Under the pieces are notes generated by a model. The model saw only the letters and a program-made list of their open reading frames with translations. It did not search any database and was not told the origin of the DNA. A stretch of 64,000 nucleotides of DNA, from positions 237,999 to 301,998 of the forward strand of contig JALNQF010000036.1 in NCBI GenBank assembly GCA_028456385.1, written 5' to 3'. Numbering within the stretch: the stretch's first letter is position 1; each line of letters opens with the position of its first letter. Origin of the DNA: Ophiosphaerella korrae (Eukaryota; Ascomycota; Dothideomycetes; Pleosporales; Phaeosphaeriaceae). Positions 55,464 through 64,000 of the stretch are shown one piece after another. A program made the translations under genes and the position numbers.

Positions 55464-55739
55464 GTTTACAATTTAATTTGGGCGGGGCTGAATGGTTCAG
55501 ACAAGAAATGAGTAGTCGTGGTAATGAGTGTAATGACGTTCGGAAAAGTCCGTGCGATCCTTGCAACCACTTGTGCTTCTGGAAAGTGGCCTTGACCGTG
55601 AGGATAGATGCCGAGCCGTATCAACAATCCTCCCGTATCATCCCAGTTATACCTTTGTTTACCCACACACGCATCACGCCCCCTCCGACCGCCTCTCCTC
55701 CCCCCCCCCCGACTACACATCTATCGACACACCGCAGGC
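55464..55739. promoter_or_regulatory. short divergent promoter AIM19/J-protein
   Basis: 276 bp between start codons with a C run near 55701. It must drive both genes. Confidence 0.4.
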
Positions 55740-56858
55740 ATGTCGGGCAAATCCAGCGGCGCACAACCACACTCGAATGGCGACTCCAAGAACCGCCAAC
55801 ATCACGACGGCAGCTCGGGCCGCGCCTACACAGTCGAGCAGAAAGCAGCAGTAATACGTATAAAACGGTGTTCAGCAACGGCCTACTATGAGATCCTGGG
55901 GCTGGAAGCAGTAAAATCCACATGTTCGGACAGCGACATCAAGAAGGCGTACCGGAAGCTTTCGCTGCTTACGCATCCGGATAAGAATGGATATGATGGC
56001 GCAGACGATGCGTTCAAGCTGGTGAGCAAGGCGTTCCAGGTGCTGAGCGACCCGGATAAGAAGAAGAAGTTTGATGCGTACGGGGGAGATCCAGATGCGA
56101 GATTTAATCCGGCGTCGGCAGGGGGCGGAGGGGGCGGCGGAGGGGGCGCAAGTCCGTTTAGCGGAGGAGGGTTTGCGCGCGGGGGAGGATTCCAGGAGGA
56201 AATGACGCCAGAAGAATTATTCAGACAGTTCTTTGGCGGGGCGTTTGGCGGTGCTTTTGGTATGTACTGTTGCAATTCAATGAGAGCCGGAAATACTAAC
56301 TATCTGGTAGGCGGCTTCGACACGGGCCCAGGCTTTGTGTACAACATAGGCGGCGGCCCTGGCATCCGCATCCACCAATTTGGCGGCGGCGCACCGCGCA
56401 GACGACCCCGAACTGCTCAGGCCCCCGGCACAGAAGACCAGCCTTCGCTTTCCTCCACCTTCTCCAACCTCCTCCCCCTCATCTTCCTCTTCATCCTGCC
56501 CCTCCTCTCCTCCTTTTTCGGCTCGTCTGAATCCTCCCTCCCCTCCGTCGTCTTCGAAAAGCCGCGCCACCCGCACGTCAAAGAGCATATATCCAACCGG
56601 CTAAAGGTTCACTACTTTGTCGATCCGCGCGACGTCCATGAATACAATCCAAGCAAATGGAGGAAACTGGATCAACATGCTGAGGAACAGTATGTGCACA
56701 TTCTCAGCGGCCTGTGTCAGGAGGAGCAGCACAGGCAGCGCAGAATGGTGGACGACGCAACGGGCTGGTTGTCCGTGGACCAGGAGATGCTGGAGCGGGC
56801 GCGAAATATGGAGATGAAGAATTGTGACAAGATGAAGAAGATGGGGTTGTTACGATAG
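55740..56858 (+). CDS. ER-membrane J-domain protein (DNAJB12-type)
   Basis: Exons are 55740-56259 and 56311-56858 (355 aa). The J domain covers residues about 48-115 (YYEILGLEAV, then LLTHPDKNGYDGADDAFKLVSKAFQVLSDPDKKKKFDAYG), with HPD at 79-81. A Gly-rich region follows (nine consecutive Gly), then EEMTPEELFRQFFGGAFGG. One membrane span (LLPLIFLFILPLLSSFF) and a C-terminal DUF1977-like part (KVHYFVDPRDVHEYN, QHAEEQYVHILSGLCQEEQHRQ) match the DNAJB12/DNAJB14 and yeast Hlj1 group. These recruit Hsp70 to the ER surface for degradation of membrane proteins. The 51-bp intron lies in the Gly-rich region and preserves frame. UFD2 nearby also serves ubiquitin-dependent degradation, but the closeness may be chance. 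Confidence 0.88.
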   Translation: MSGKSSGAQPHSNGDSKNRQHHDGSSGRAYTVEQKAAVIRIKRCSATAYYEILGLEAVKSTCSDSDIKKAYRKLSLLTHPDKNGYDGADDAFKLVSKAFQVLSDPDKKKKFDAYGGDPDARFNPASAGGGGGGGGGASPFSGGGFARGGGFQEEMTPEELFRQFFGGAFGGAFGMYCCNSMRAGNTNYLVGGFDTGPGFVYNIGGGPGIRIHQFGGGAPRRRPRTAQAPGTEDQPSLSSTFSNLLPLIFLFILPLLSSFFGSSESSLPSVVFEKPRHPHVKEHISNRLKVHYFVDPRDVHEYNPSKWRKLDQHAEEQYVHILSGLCQEEQHRQRRMVDDATGWLSVDQEMLERARNMEMKNCDKMKKMGLLR

Positions 56859-57059
56859 TGTGGCGAGTGTGTGTTTGTGTGTGGTCTAGTTCTTTTTTTT
56901 ATTTTATTTTTTAATTTTTTTTCGCCGTCAATTTGATTTGTATAGACGTGGGCATCTGGCACAAGTAATGGGGTCACGCATGGCGAACGGCGTGTACTGG
57001 GGCAAAATTCAAGTCACCAAGCATCAGGCGCGGGCGAAATAGATTAGACCCATCCATCC

Positions 57060-57132
57060 ATTCTACTATTCTACCATCCTACCATCCTACCATCCTACAC
57101 ATAATCCTACCATCCTACACATAATCCTACAC
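57060..57132. repeat. tandem CTACCATC / CTACACATAATC repeats
   Basis: An imperfect array of TACCATCC octamers, with two TACACATAATCC dodecamers interleaved, in the trailer between the J-protein gene (+) and the heme lyase gene (-). Confidence 0.8.
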
Positions 57133-57146
57133 CCCACCGGTCCTCC

Positions 57147-57881
57147 CTACAACCCCCAAAACCTCCCAAACCGCATCCGCCACCCCTCCCAACTATTCAG
57201 CTTCGGCCGCACATCCAAATGAAAACTCAATCCCTGGCCTTTACTCCCAGCCCCAGAGTAAAAATCAATGACATAGTCGACGCGCGTCCCACACCGATCC
57301 ACAACCCAGTCATGCCGATCAAACGGCGCAGCATACCCCATCCACCCACGCCACCTCGCGCGCGGACTCAGCCTCCCCGCGTCCCCCGCAAAAGACGCCA
57401 ATCGCGGGCCGCCGCACGACGCGCCGCGCGTGCCCTCCCACGCGAGGATTTCGGCCCACGCGCGCTCGTTGACGGCGTTGTGGATGGGCACAATGGCCGA
57501 CATGTCGGGGGCCGAGGGGCTGTGTGATTTGCGGAGGAGGGCGTCGAAGAACATGCGTTCCGAGGGGTAGATCCAGTTTTGGGAGTGCGGCGAGTCTGTG
57601 GGCGGGGTGTGGGTGTGGGTGTGTTCGGCGTTGGGGACGTGGGGGGTGGAGGCGGTGGGGTGGTGGGCGCGGGGGATGGAGCTGATTACGCGGGAGGTGG
57701 AGAGGGAGTCTGGTTGTTGTTGTTGTTGTTGGTTGTGGTGTGGTGGTTGAGATGGTTGTGAGGGGGGAGTGTCGCTGTGTGGAGTTTGCGATTGGGGGGC
57801 GGCGCGCGCTTGGGCGAGCCAGGCTTCGCGGGCTTTGTGGTCAACAGGACAGGCGGGTTGGGGGGTGTCGTTGGAGGCCAT
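57147..57881 (-). CDS. CYC3: holocytochrome c synthase (cytochrome c heme lyase)
   Basis: Single exon, 244 aa, starting MASNDTPQPACPVDHKAREAWL. The open frame reaches 58226, but the start at 57881 puts the CPV heme-binding motif (residues 11-13) at its usual N-terminal place. A Gln/Pro/His-rich linker (about 40-110) is followed by the conserved lyase region: NWIYPSERMFFDALLRK, IVPIHNAVNERAWAEILAWE, FDRHDWVVDRCGTRVDYVIDFYSG and FHLDVRPKLNSWEG. The enzyme attaches heme covalently to apocytochrome c in the mitochondrial intermembrane space. I cannot exclude that it is the cytochrome c1 paralogue (Cyt2); the lyase assignment itself is secure. Confidence 0.9.
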   Translation of the reverse strand: MASNDTPQPACPVDHKAREAWLAQARAAPQSQTPHSDTPPSQPSQPPHHNQQQQQQPDSLSTSRVISSIPRAHHPTASTPHVPNAEHTHTHTPPTDSPHSQNWIYPSERMFFDALLRKSHSPSAPDMSAIVPIHNAVNERAWAEILAWEGTRGASCGGPRLASFAGDAGRLSPRARWRGWMGYAAPFDRHDWVVDRCGTRVDYVIDFYSGAGSKGQGLSFHLDVRPKLNSWEGWRMRFGRFWGL

Positions 57882-58273
57882 GGTGTGTGGTTGGGTGGAG
57901 TGGTGGAGTGGTGGAGTGGTAGTGGTGAGATGGTGATGATGGGTGGAGAGGCGAGGGCAAAAAGTTGATGGCGGATTGCCTTGGCTTGTGATTGGCTGGC
58001 CGGTGGCGATGTGGCGATTGGATGGCATGGCTTCACCGCTTTTGGAGGGGTGGATGGTTAGTTTGGGCTTGGTTGACACTATTAGTTTGGAGCCTGGCAG
58101 TGTGGCAGTAATTCGAGCATCCAATCTTTGCAGGCGAGTTAGCTGGGCGCGCCAGGTGCCGCCCCCCCCCCCCCGTTGCGTTGTTCGTTTAGACCCTGCA
58201 TATCCAAAACTAAACTGCACCACCAAATTCCGAGTGCTGCCCCTCCTCCACCACAGTTTCCACGCCCTTCACC
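57882..58273. promoter_or_regulatory. divergent promoter heme lyase/ERG19
   Basis: 392 bp between start codons, with TGG/GTGG repeats at about 57890-57930 and a 12-base C run near 58162-58173. It should drive both genes. Confidence 0.4.
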
Positions 58274-59473
58274 ATGGCTGAGATCTACCGCGCCAGCACC
58301 ACTGCGCCCGTCAACATCGCCGTCATCAAGTACTGGGGCAAACGCGACCCCAAGCTCAACCTCCCCACCAATTCCTCCCTCAGCGTCACCCTCTCCCAGG
58401 ACGATCTTCGCACTCACACATCCGCCTCGTGTTCCGCCTCCTACTCGGCGCCCGACACGCTGCTCCTCAACGGCGAGCCGCAGGATGTGTCTGGGGCGAG
58501 GACCCAGGCCTGCTTCCGCGCGCTGAGGGCTCTCCGCAAGCAGCTCGAGGAAAAGGAGCCTTCGCTGCCCAGACTCGCCGGCCTCCCCCTCCGCATTGTC
58601 TCGGAGAACAACTTCCCCACCGCGGCCGGGCTCGCCAGCTCGGCCGCCGGATTTGCCGCCCTCGTGCGGGCCATTGCCAACCTCTACGAGCTGCCCTCGT
58701 CGCCCACCGAGCTCTCTCGCATCGCCCGTCAAGGCTCGGGCTCGGCCTGCAGGAGCCTGTTTGGCGGCTATGTTGGCTGGGAGCAGGGCAGTGCCGCCGA
58801 CGGCAGCGACAGCCTCGCCTTCCAAGTCGCGCCCGCCAGCCACTGGCCCACGATGCGCGCCGTCATCCTCGTCGTCAGCGCCGCGAAGAAGGGCGTGTCT
58901 AGCACCACGGGCATGCAGACCACCGTCGCCACATCCAGCCTGTTCCCGTCGCGCGCCACCGAAACAGTGCCCCGCCGCATGCACGAAATGCAGCACGCCA
59001 TCCAGGCCAGGGACTTTGAGGCCTTTGCCAAGATCACCATGATGGACTCCAACTCGTTCCACGCCACCTGCCTCGATACCTTCCCGCCCATCTTCTACCT
59101 CAACGACGTGTCGCGCGCCGCCATTCGTGTTGTCGAGTGCATCAACGCGGCGGCCGGCAAGACTGTGGCTGCGTATACGTTTGACGCGGGCCCCAATGCC
59201 GTCGTGTACTATCTCGAGGAAAACGAGGCGCTGGTCGCAGGCCTGTTCAAGACGGCGCTGGGCGGGAAAGACGGCTGGCAGGGCGCGAGGGGCAGCGCCG
59301 TGCAGGCGAACGCCGCGGGGCTGGAGGCCATCAAGGGCGACGCGGGGCCGGCGATTGCCGCGCTGGAAGACGGCGTGAGCCGGGTTATTTTGACGGGCGT
59401 GGGCGAGGGCCCGGTCAGGACGGCGGACAGTCTGATTGACGAGACAGGCGCGCCGGTAGCTGCGGCCAAGTAG
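58274..59473 (+). CDS. ERG19: mevalonate diphosphate decarboxylase
   Basis: Single exon, 399 aa. It catalyses ATP-dependent decarboxylation of mevalonate 5-diphosphate to isopentenyl diphosphate, the last step of the mevalonate route to sterols. Signature parts are APVNIAVIKYWGKRD, PTNSSLSVTLSQDDL, the GHMP-kinase ATP loop ENNFPTAAGLASSAAGFAAL, GSGSACRSLFGGYVGW, MDSNSFHATCLDTFPPIFYLND and AYTFDAGPNAVVYYLEEN, with the catalytic Asp in TFDAG. GC content is high, with C/G-ending codons throughout. The opposite strand therefore carries a spurious 462-codon open frame. Confidence 0.96.
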   Translation: MAEIYRASTTAPVNIAVIKYWGKRDPKLNLPTNSSLSVTLSQDDLRTHTSASCSASYSAPDTLLLNGEPQDVSGARTQACFRALRALRKQLEEKEPSLPRLAGLPLRIVSENNFPTAAGLASSAAGFAALVRAIANLYELPSSPTELSRIARQGSGSACRSLFGGYVGWEQGSAADGSDSLAFQVAPASHWPTMRAVILVVSAAKKGVSSTTGMQTTVATSSLFPSRATETVPRRMHEMQHAIQARDFEAFAKITMMDSNSFHATCLDTFPPIFYLNDVSRAAIRVVECINAAAGKTVAAYTFDAGPNAVVYYLEENEALVAGLFKTALGGKDGWQGARGSAVQANAAGLEAIKGDAGPAIAALEDGVSRVILTGVGEGPVRTADSLIDETGAPVAAAK

Positions 59474-59547
59474 ATGGATGTAGCATAACCTATACAAATA
59501 GCACAACCCATACAAACGCGCCAACATTTATCCACACACACAACCCC

Positions 59548-59605
59548 TTGAAAAAAAGAAAGAAAAAAAAGAAAAAAAAGAAAAAAAAAGAAAAAAAGAA
59601 AAAGC
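59548..59605. repeat. A-rich (AAAAAAAG)n tract between convergent genes
   Basis: A purine tract of A runs interrupted by single G in the 175-bp gap between ERG19 (+) and PEP12 (-). Confidence 0.8.
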
Positions 59606-59648
59606 AAAACGCCCAAAACTCCATGCATGGTATATCTAGCTATCCAAC

Positions 59649-60558
59649 CTAATCCAGCACAACCGCCAACACAATAATCACCAGCACAACGCCCAGAATC
59701 AACAACAGGATGCAGGCCTTGCTGCGCGCCCCCTTCTGGTAGTTACTCGCCTGCTTGAGGTTGACGTGGGCGCCCCGCGACGCATCGTGCGTGACTTCGA
59801 CATTCTCCTCGATAATGTCGAGCTGGGCGCCTTGCTCGTTGACCATGTGCGCGACATCGCGGAACAGCTCGTTCAGCTCGCCGACGCTCTGCTCGATGTT
59901 GCGAATCTCCGACTCGCGCTCTATAATGAGGGATTCCTGGAAGGCGACGTCGTGGGCGTTTGCGAGGCGCAGCGTCTCTTGTTGCTGTAGCTGCTGGTGC
60001 TGGGGGCTGGTGGAGGGGGGGGATGTTGCGGATTGGTGTTGTTGTTGTTGCTGCTGGTCGATTGCGGCGCGGGCGGCGAGGGCCGACGCTTTTTCTTTTT
60101 GGAGGGCGGATTTTTGGAGCGCTTGGAATTCGGTCAGGGAGGCGGTGAATTCGCGGTGGAGCTTGGACTGGGTGAATTTCTGGGATGGCTGGGGCGGCAG
60201 TGGTTAGCTGTGTGCGGGAGGCGCATGGGAGGTGCGCGGGAGGTGCATGGGAGGTACGCACGCCCACGTCTGGCCAGGTGATGATTTTCTTGACGCCGTC
60301 GCCAATGTCTTTGAACTTGTCCGACGTTTCTTCAACCGTGGACTTGACGCGCTCGCGCACGCGCGGGGTCTCGTGCTTGGTGCCGAGCTTGGCGACTTCG
60401 GTGGACAGGCGGGCAATGTTGCGGGTGAGGGCGAACAGGTCGTCGGACAGCTTGCTGGCCCTGTCGCGGAACTCGGGGTCGTCGGCGTACTGCGGGTCGT
60501 CGTTGCGGCGCCACGTGGTGGGCTGGGACTCGAGGGCGCTGGCGTGCTGGAAGGACAT
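59649..60558 (-). CDS. PEP12: endosomal syntaxin (Pep12-type t-SNARE)
   Basis: Exons in coding order are 60558-60262 and 60188-59649 (278 aa). The N-terminal Habc region (FRDRASKLSDDLFALTRNIARLSTEVAKLGTK) leads into a Gln-rich linker (QQQQQQHQ). The SNARE helix (ESEIRNIEQSVGELNELFRDVAHMVNEQGAQLDIIEENV) has the central Gln of a Qa-SNARE, and a C-terminal anchor (ACILLLILGVVLVIIVLAVVLD) ends the protein. Pep12 receives vesicles at the late endosome/prevacuolar compartment. The donor at 60261 is GTGCGT; a frame that ignores this intron becomes Arg/Pro-rich and clearly non-coding. Assignment to Pep12 rather than another endosomal Qa-SNARE (Vam3) is by overall likeness. Confidence 0.88.
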
Positions 60559-60922
60559 GGCGGGCGGTGTGCCGGGAGGAGTGGGAGCTATGGGTGAATA
60601 GGAGAGTGGGAGGAGGGTGTTGGTGGTGGAGGCGCTGTGGCCTGGCCGGCGGTGGTCGTCGGCTGTTCTGTGCCTGGCCGCGATGACGACGGCGCACGTG
60701 GGCGCGGCGGAGGCTTGGCGGAGGCTTGGCGGGCTTGTGGCGTAGCTCCGCCGACCGACCGTGTTTGTTTGAGGTGGCCGGCCTGCGCTCCAGCAACAAT
60801 ATTACCACCACACAGCCCTGCCATTCCTTCTCGCTGCACATTCCCATTCACTGCCCGCGCCACTCCTTCTCCGGGCCATGATATAACACACACCGCCCTG
60901 GCTCCTCTCCTCTGTCGCAAAC
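60559..60922. promoter_or_regulatory. divergent promoter PEP12/NDC1
   Basis: 364 bp between start codons; GC-rich. It holds both 5' leaders. Confidence 0.4.
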
Positions 60923-62893
60923 ATGGCGCTGGCACCGCTGGGCGTCCAGGTTCGTCCCTACCGCGACTACCTGACCCCGTCTCTGCACCGCAGATTCAAC
61001 AAAGCCAGCCGGTACACACTGCTGCTGTGCTATGTCCTGGCCTGCCTCATGGGCGACTGGAGTAACCGTAAGCAGCCTGCCCCGCCCATTGGCGCATACT
61101 GACAGTGAGCAGCGCTTTGGCTGTGGTTTCCGCTTGGGCCTACGGGCGTGCGCACTCTCCTCTTCTTCCTGCCCGCCCTCATCATCTACGTGCTTCGCGT
61201 CGCGCAGTGGCACGTCGGCGACCGCCAGACCTCGACCGGCTTCGAGACGCTGCAGAAATACTTTCTGCGCAAGTCCACCTTCCTGACCCTCGCCTTCTAC
61301 GCCTTTTCCGCCTGGCTATATGGAGAAGTCTGCATCTGGTCGCATCCGTCCAGCGACAAGCTTGGTTTCACCGACATTGGGCGCGGACATGAGCGCGTCA
61401 AGCTCAACGAGAGGCCGCTTTTCTTTCGCTTCCTCTTCTTCAGTCTTGCTGTCGCTCAGACGGCCATTCATCTGTGGGACGACTACGACTCGATTCACGT
61501 GCCGGCCATGAAGCCCAAGAAGGTTGGCCATGACACCGAGGCGCCACTTCCCACGGCAGTGCGGCCGATGCAGGTTCTCACCTCCAAATTCCCCGCCATA
61601 CTTGCAACAGCAGGGTCTATCAGCACATTTACTTTTGTGTTCGGCAGTCTCGTATACTTCAGTGGACCGCGCCATCTTATCTGGGAGTACTACTATGCCT
61701 TCTCTCGATCCTTCATCAGCCTGTCCAAGACATCCAAGCCGGCGGGATTAGCGCCATTCCTGCCACTTTCGTGGGCGTTCATGAGCGAGGCCACGATGCT
61801 CGTTTGTCTGTGGCAGTTTGTTAACCAGGCCTTTAACCTGTACATTGCCCAGGAGCCCCTCAAGAACAACCAGCCCATCACAAGCGACTCCAAAGACCCC
61901 AATGGCACGTTGTTGAATGGACTCAAGATGAAGAAGCAGGCCCCACAGGTAGGCTGCACTCTCACAATCATAATTGCAATGTGAAACTAACAGATGCAGG
62001 CCATCGCCTTCTGGGAACTAGCCCTCATCACCGACTCTTTTCCAGACCGCCGAAAGCTCATCTACAGTGAGACTGGTCGCAAAAAAGGCGAAACCTTCCA
62101 GCAAATCACCGACATCTGCCTGGCAGAACTTAAGTTCCTGATCGAACGTCTCAACATCGGCCTCGACCCAGCCTACATCCCCAAACCCACCACCGACCCC
62201 CAACCCCCAGCACCCATCCACCTCGTCCCGCAAATCTCCCACCCCCTCAACGCCTCCAGATCCGTTACCGCCGCGCCCCCCGCCCCCAAATCCTCTTGGG
62301 ACCATGCCACCTCTCTAGCAGCCAACATCGCCCAATCCCACTCCTCCCCCACCAACGCTGAAAACGCCTACGGCCGCGCCGCCCTTCACAAATCCCTCAC
62401 CAAGGCATCCGAGGCCTCGTCCCAAGCCGCAACACGCCTCTCAAAATACACCGCCACCCTCGCTGCTTCCCCCCTCGGCGCCCCCTTCCGCCACTCGCCC
62501 GCCCGCACCGCCGCCCTCGTCGTCCTCGCCGCGCCCTACGCCCGCACCGCACAGCTCTGCAACGCTACCACCGCACTTGCCAATCTCGCTACCTTCTCTC
62601 TGCGCCATGATGAGCTTGGACGCTTTCACACCGTTGTTCCGGGCATTATTCGCGTGTTTACCCAGGCCCTTGGCACCCTGGATAAGTATCTTGATACTGT
62701 CGAGGGTGAGGTCCCGGCAGATGTGAGGCATGTGAGGGAGTGTTTGCGCGAGGGGCTGGAAAGGGTTTTGGGGGGGTTTAATGAGTTTTTGGGCGCGTGG
62801 TTGGGGAGGGCCGAAGTGGGAGAGGCGAAGCGGGTTGTTGGAAGGGAGAGGGAGAGGGAGATGGAGAAGGTGGGGGGGAAGGAGAAAGAGTAA
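60923..62893 (+). CDS. NDC1: nuclear pore membrane protein Ndc1
   Basis: Exons are 60923-61067, 61113-61948 and 62000-62893 (624 aa). Six transmembrane helices fill the first 270 residues (YTLLLCYVLACLMG, LLFFLPALIIYVLRV, FLTLAFYAFSAWLYG, RFLFFSLAVAQTAIHLW, FTFVFGSLVYF, FLPLSWAFMSEATMLVCLWQF). The motif QAIAFWELALITDSFPDRRKLIYSE then opens the soluble C-terminal half, which is helical with an Ala/Ser-rich middle. Ndc1 inserts nuclear pores and spindle pole bodies into the nuclear envelope. At the second intron two AGs lie six bases apart; I use the second because the first falls right after the CTAAC branch site. Using the first would add Met-Gln. Confidence 0.86.
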
Positions 62894-63111
62894 TGCAATG
62901 GGATGGAGTGCTGGAGTTTAGGGTATAATGTTGTCGTCGGGGGGTTTTTTTTTTGGCTGGCTTTTGCACGCTTTATATGCGCCGGCTGCGATTTGAGTCG
63001 TGGGTACCTGTGTGTGTACCATACTTTGCCAGTTCAGCACTGCCGTGTACGAATTTAACATGCTTTGGCTGTCTCTAATTCTTTGCCTTTTTTTTTTTTT
63101 TTTTGCGTTTG

Positions 63112-63153
<42 letters not shown>

Positions 63154-63924
63154 CGTGTGTATGGCTGGATTTATATGGCCCATGCACTCAAGCATGGGCA
63201 AAATCATAAGCTTTTGAACGTGACTATGAAAATACCCTGGGCTTTGTTATACGCATGTGCATTTCTGGTGCCGCGTAGGTGGGTTTCAGCGTGGGGTTGA
63301 TTCGATTCGACTGGACTGTGTTTGACTCGAGGAGAGTAGATATGATATTAGCCGGGGAGGTTGGGGTTAGGGTTGAGAGATCTTATTCGCTCAAGGCACG
63401 TTTATGTGCGTATGCGTATGCGTATGCGTGTGCTTGTGCGTGTGCGTATAAAGCGTCCGGGCTGAGAGCAGCGCGTGTTTGTGTTTTGCAATGCCGAGGT
63501 CAAGGTAAAAAGAGTGATGATGGTGATAGGCGTCCAGGGTGTGGGTGTACACGGTCGTCAGGCCGGATTATTGAAACAGCAGGATGCAGATTTGGGAATC
63601 GGTTGGGAAGGACGGGTAGCGTGATGTGGGCAGGGGGATACGTAAGGAGGGAGTGGTGGTGGGAGTGGTGGTGGCGAGGGGCCAGGGGTATATGTTGACT
63701 TGAAACAAATTTCCATGACCGGCCAAGATGCGTGGAGGAACTAGAAATAAAATCAGGCGGGACGTATGCTGCCTTATCACACGACGAGAGCACAAATTCC
63801 CCGGAGAGAAGCCGTACCGGTAACCTTGTCACTGCTGACGCTCCGATCACAATAAAGATACCCGTTTACACCACCATACTATACAATAAACTCTCTGCCC
63901 ACACCTTACCCATCCCAAAATAGC

Positions 63925-63925
<1 letters not shown>
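62894..63925. other. terminal non-coding region
   Basis: About 1 kb after NDC1 with simple repeats only. A 17-T run lies at 63088-63104, a TA run then a GT run at about 63114-63160, and TGCGTA/TGTGCG repeats at about 63405-63448. No gene supported on either strand. Confidence 0.5.

Positions 63926-64000
<75 letters not shown>
63926..64000. repeat. 75-base poly-C tract at the window end
   Basis: Uninterrupted C from 63926 to the last base. It is unlike any telomere repeat; possibly an assembly artefact or a contig end. Confidence 0.9.

Noticed and set aside
57882..58226. Upstream extension of the heme lyase frame
   Set aside because: It would place the CPV motif over 120 residues in, and the composition is low-complexity; the ATG at 57881 fits the family.
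58139..59527. 462-codon open frame on the minus strand opposite ERG19
   Set aside because: It mirrors the GC-rich codon bias of ERG19, is rich in Arg/Gly/His without domains, and the + strand frame is an unmistakable enzyme.
63363..63375. GGTTAGGGTT resembling a telomere repeat near the window end
   Set aside because: Fewer than two repeat units and no array; the terminal sequence is poly-C, not TTAGGG.

Overview
This is nuclear DNA of a filamentous ascomycete. Genes carry many short introns (about 45 to 65 bp, with GT donors, CTAAC-like branch sites and CAG/TAG acceptors). Typically fungal genes are present: Mediator Med5, NADP-glutamate dehydrogenase, RHO1, CCZ1, a GPI-anchored aspartic protease and a stand-alone STAND N-terminal domain. 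The look is Dothideomycete/Pleosporales-like, but that is a judgement from protein style, not a search. About 28 protein genes could be rebuilt; in nearly every spliced model the summed exon length is an exact multiple of three.

Layout. 0.5-7.3 kb: a myo-inositol-type transporter, a cysteine-rich GPI protein, a divergent pair (secreted prolyl 4-hydroxylase and PDI-like HDEL protein) and a small orphan gene with G-run irregularities. 7.3-14 kb: gene-poor and AT-rich, with a 38-T run, an inverted pair of about 70-bp repeats and a broken HTH transposon-type gene, all around one MFS transporter gene. 14-26.5 kb: MED5, an uncharacterised fungal protein, a seven-exon aldo/keto reductase, gdhA and a STAND-type gene interrupted by a stop. 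26.9-35.4 kb: a proline-rich disordered protein, a four-helix membrane protein, COA1, a short-chain dehydrogenase and a tiny basic protein. 35.7-46 kb: a PHD plus winged-helix regulator, CEX1 (Scy1-like), mitochondrial FMT1 and CCZ1. 47-63 kb: an aspartic protease, RHO1, UFD2, AIM19, an ER J-protein, cytochrome c heme lyase, ERG19, PEP12 and NDC1. The window ends in 75 consecutive C.

How the genes fit together. Most of the right half is housekeeping, arranged as head-to-head pairs that share short promoters: FMT1/CCZ1, AIM19/J-protein, heme lyase/ERG19 and PEP12/NDC1. CCZ1 and PEP12 both act at the late endosome/vacuole. COA1, AIM19, FMT1 and the heme lyase are mitochondrial. The most intriguing unit is the prolyl 4-hydroxylase next to a PDI-fold protein that has lost its CxxC but kept HDEL. 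It resembles the animal collagen hydroxylase, in which PDI is the non-redox, ER-retaining subunit.
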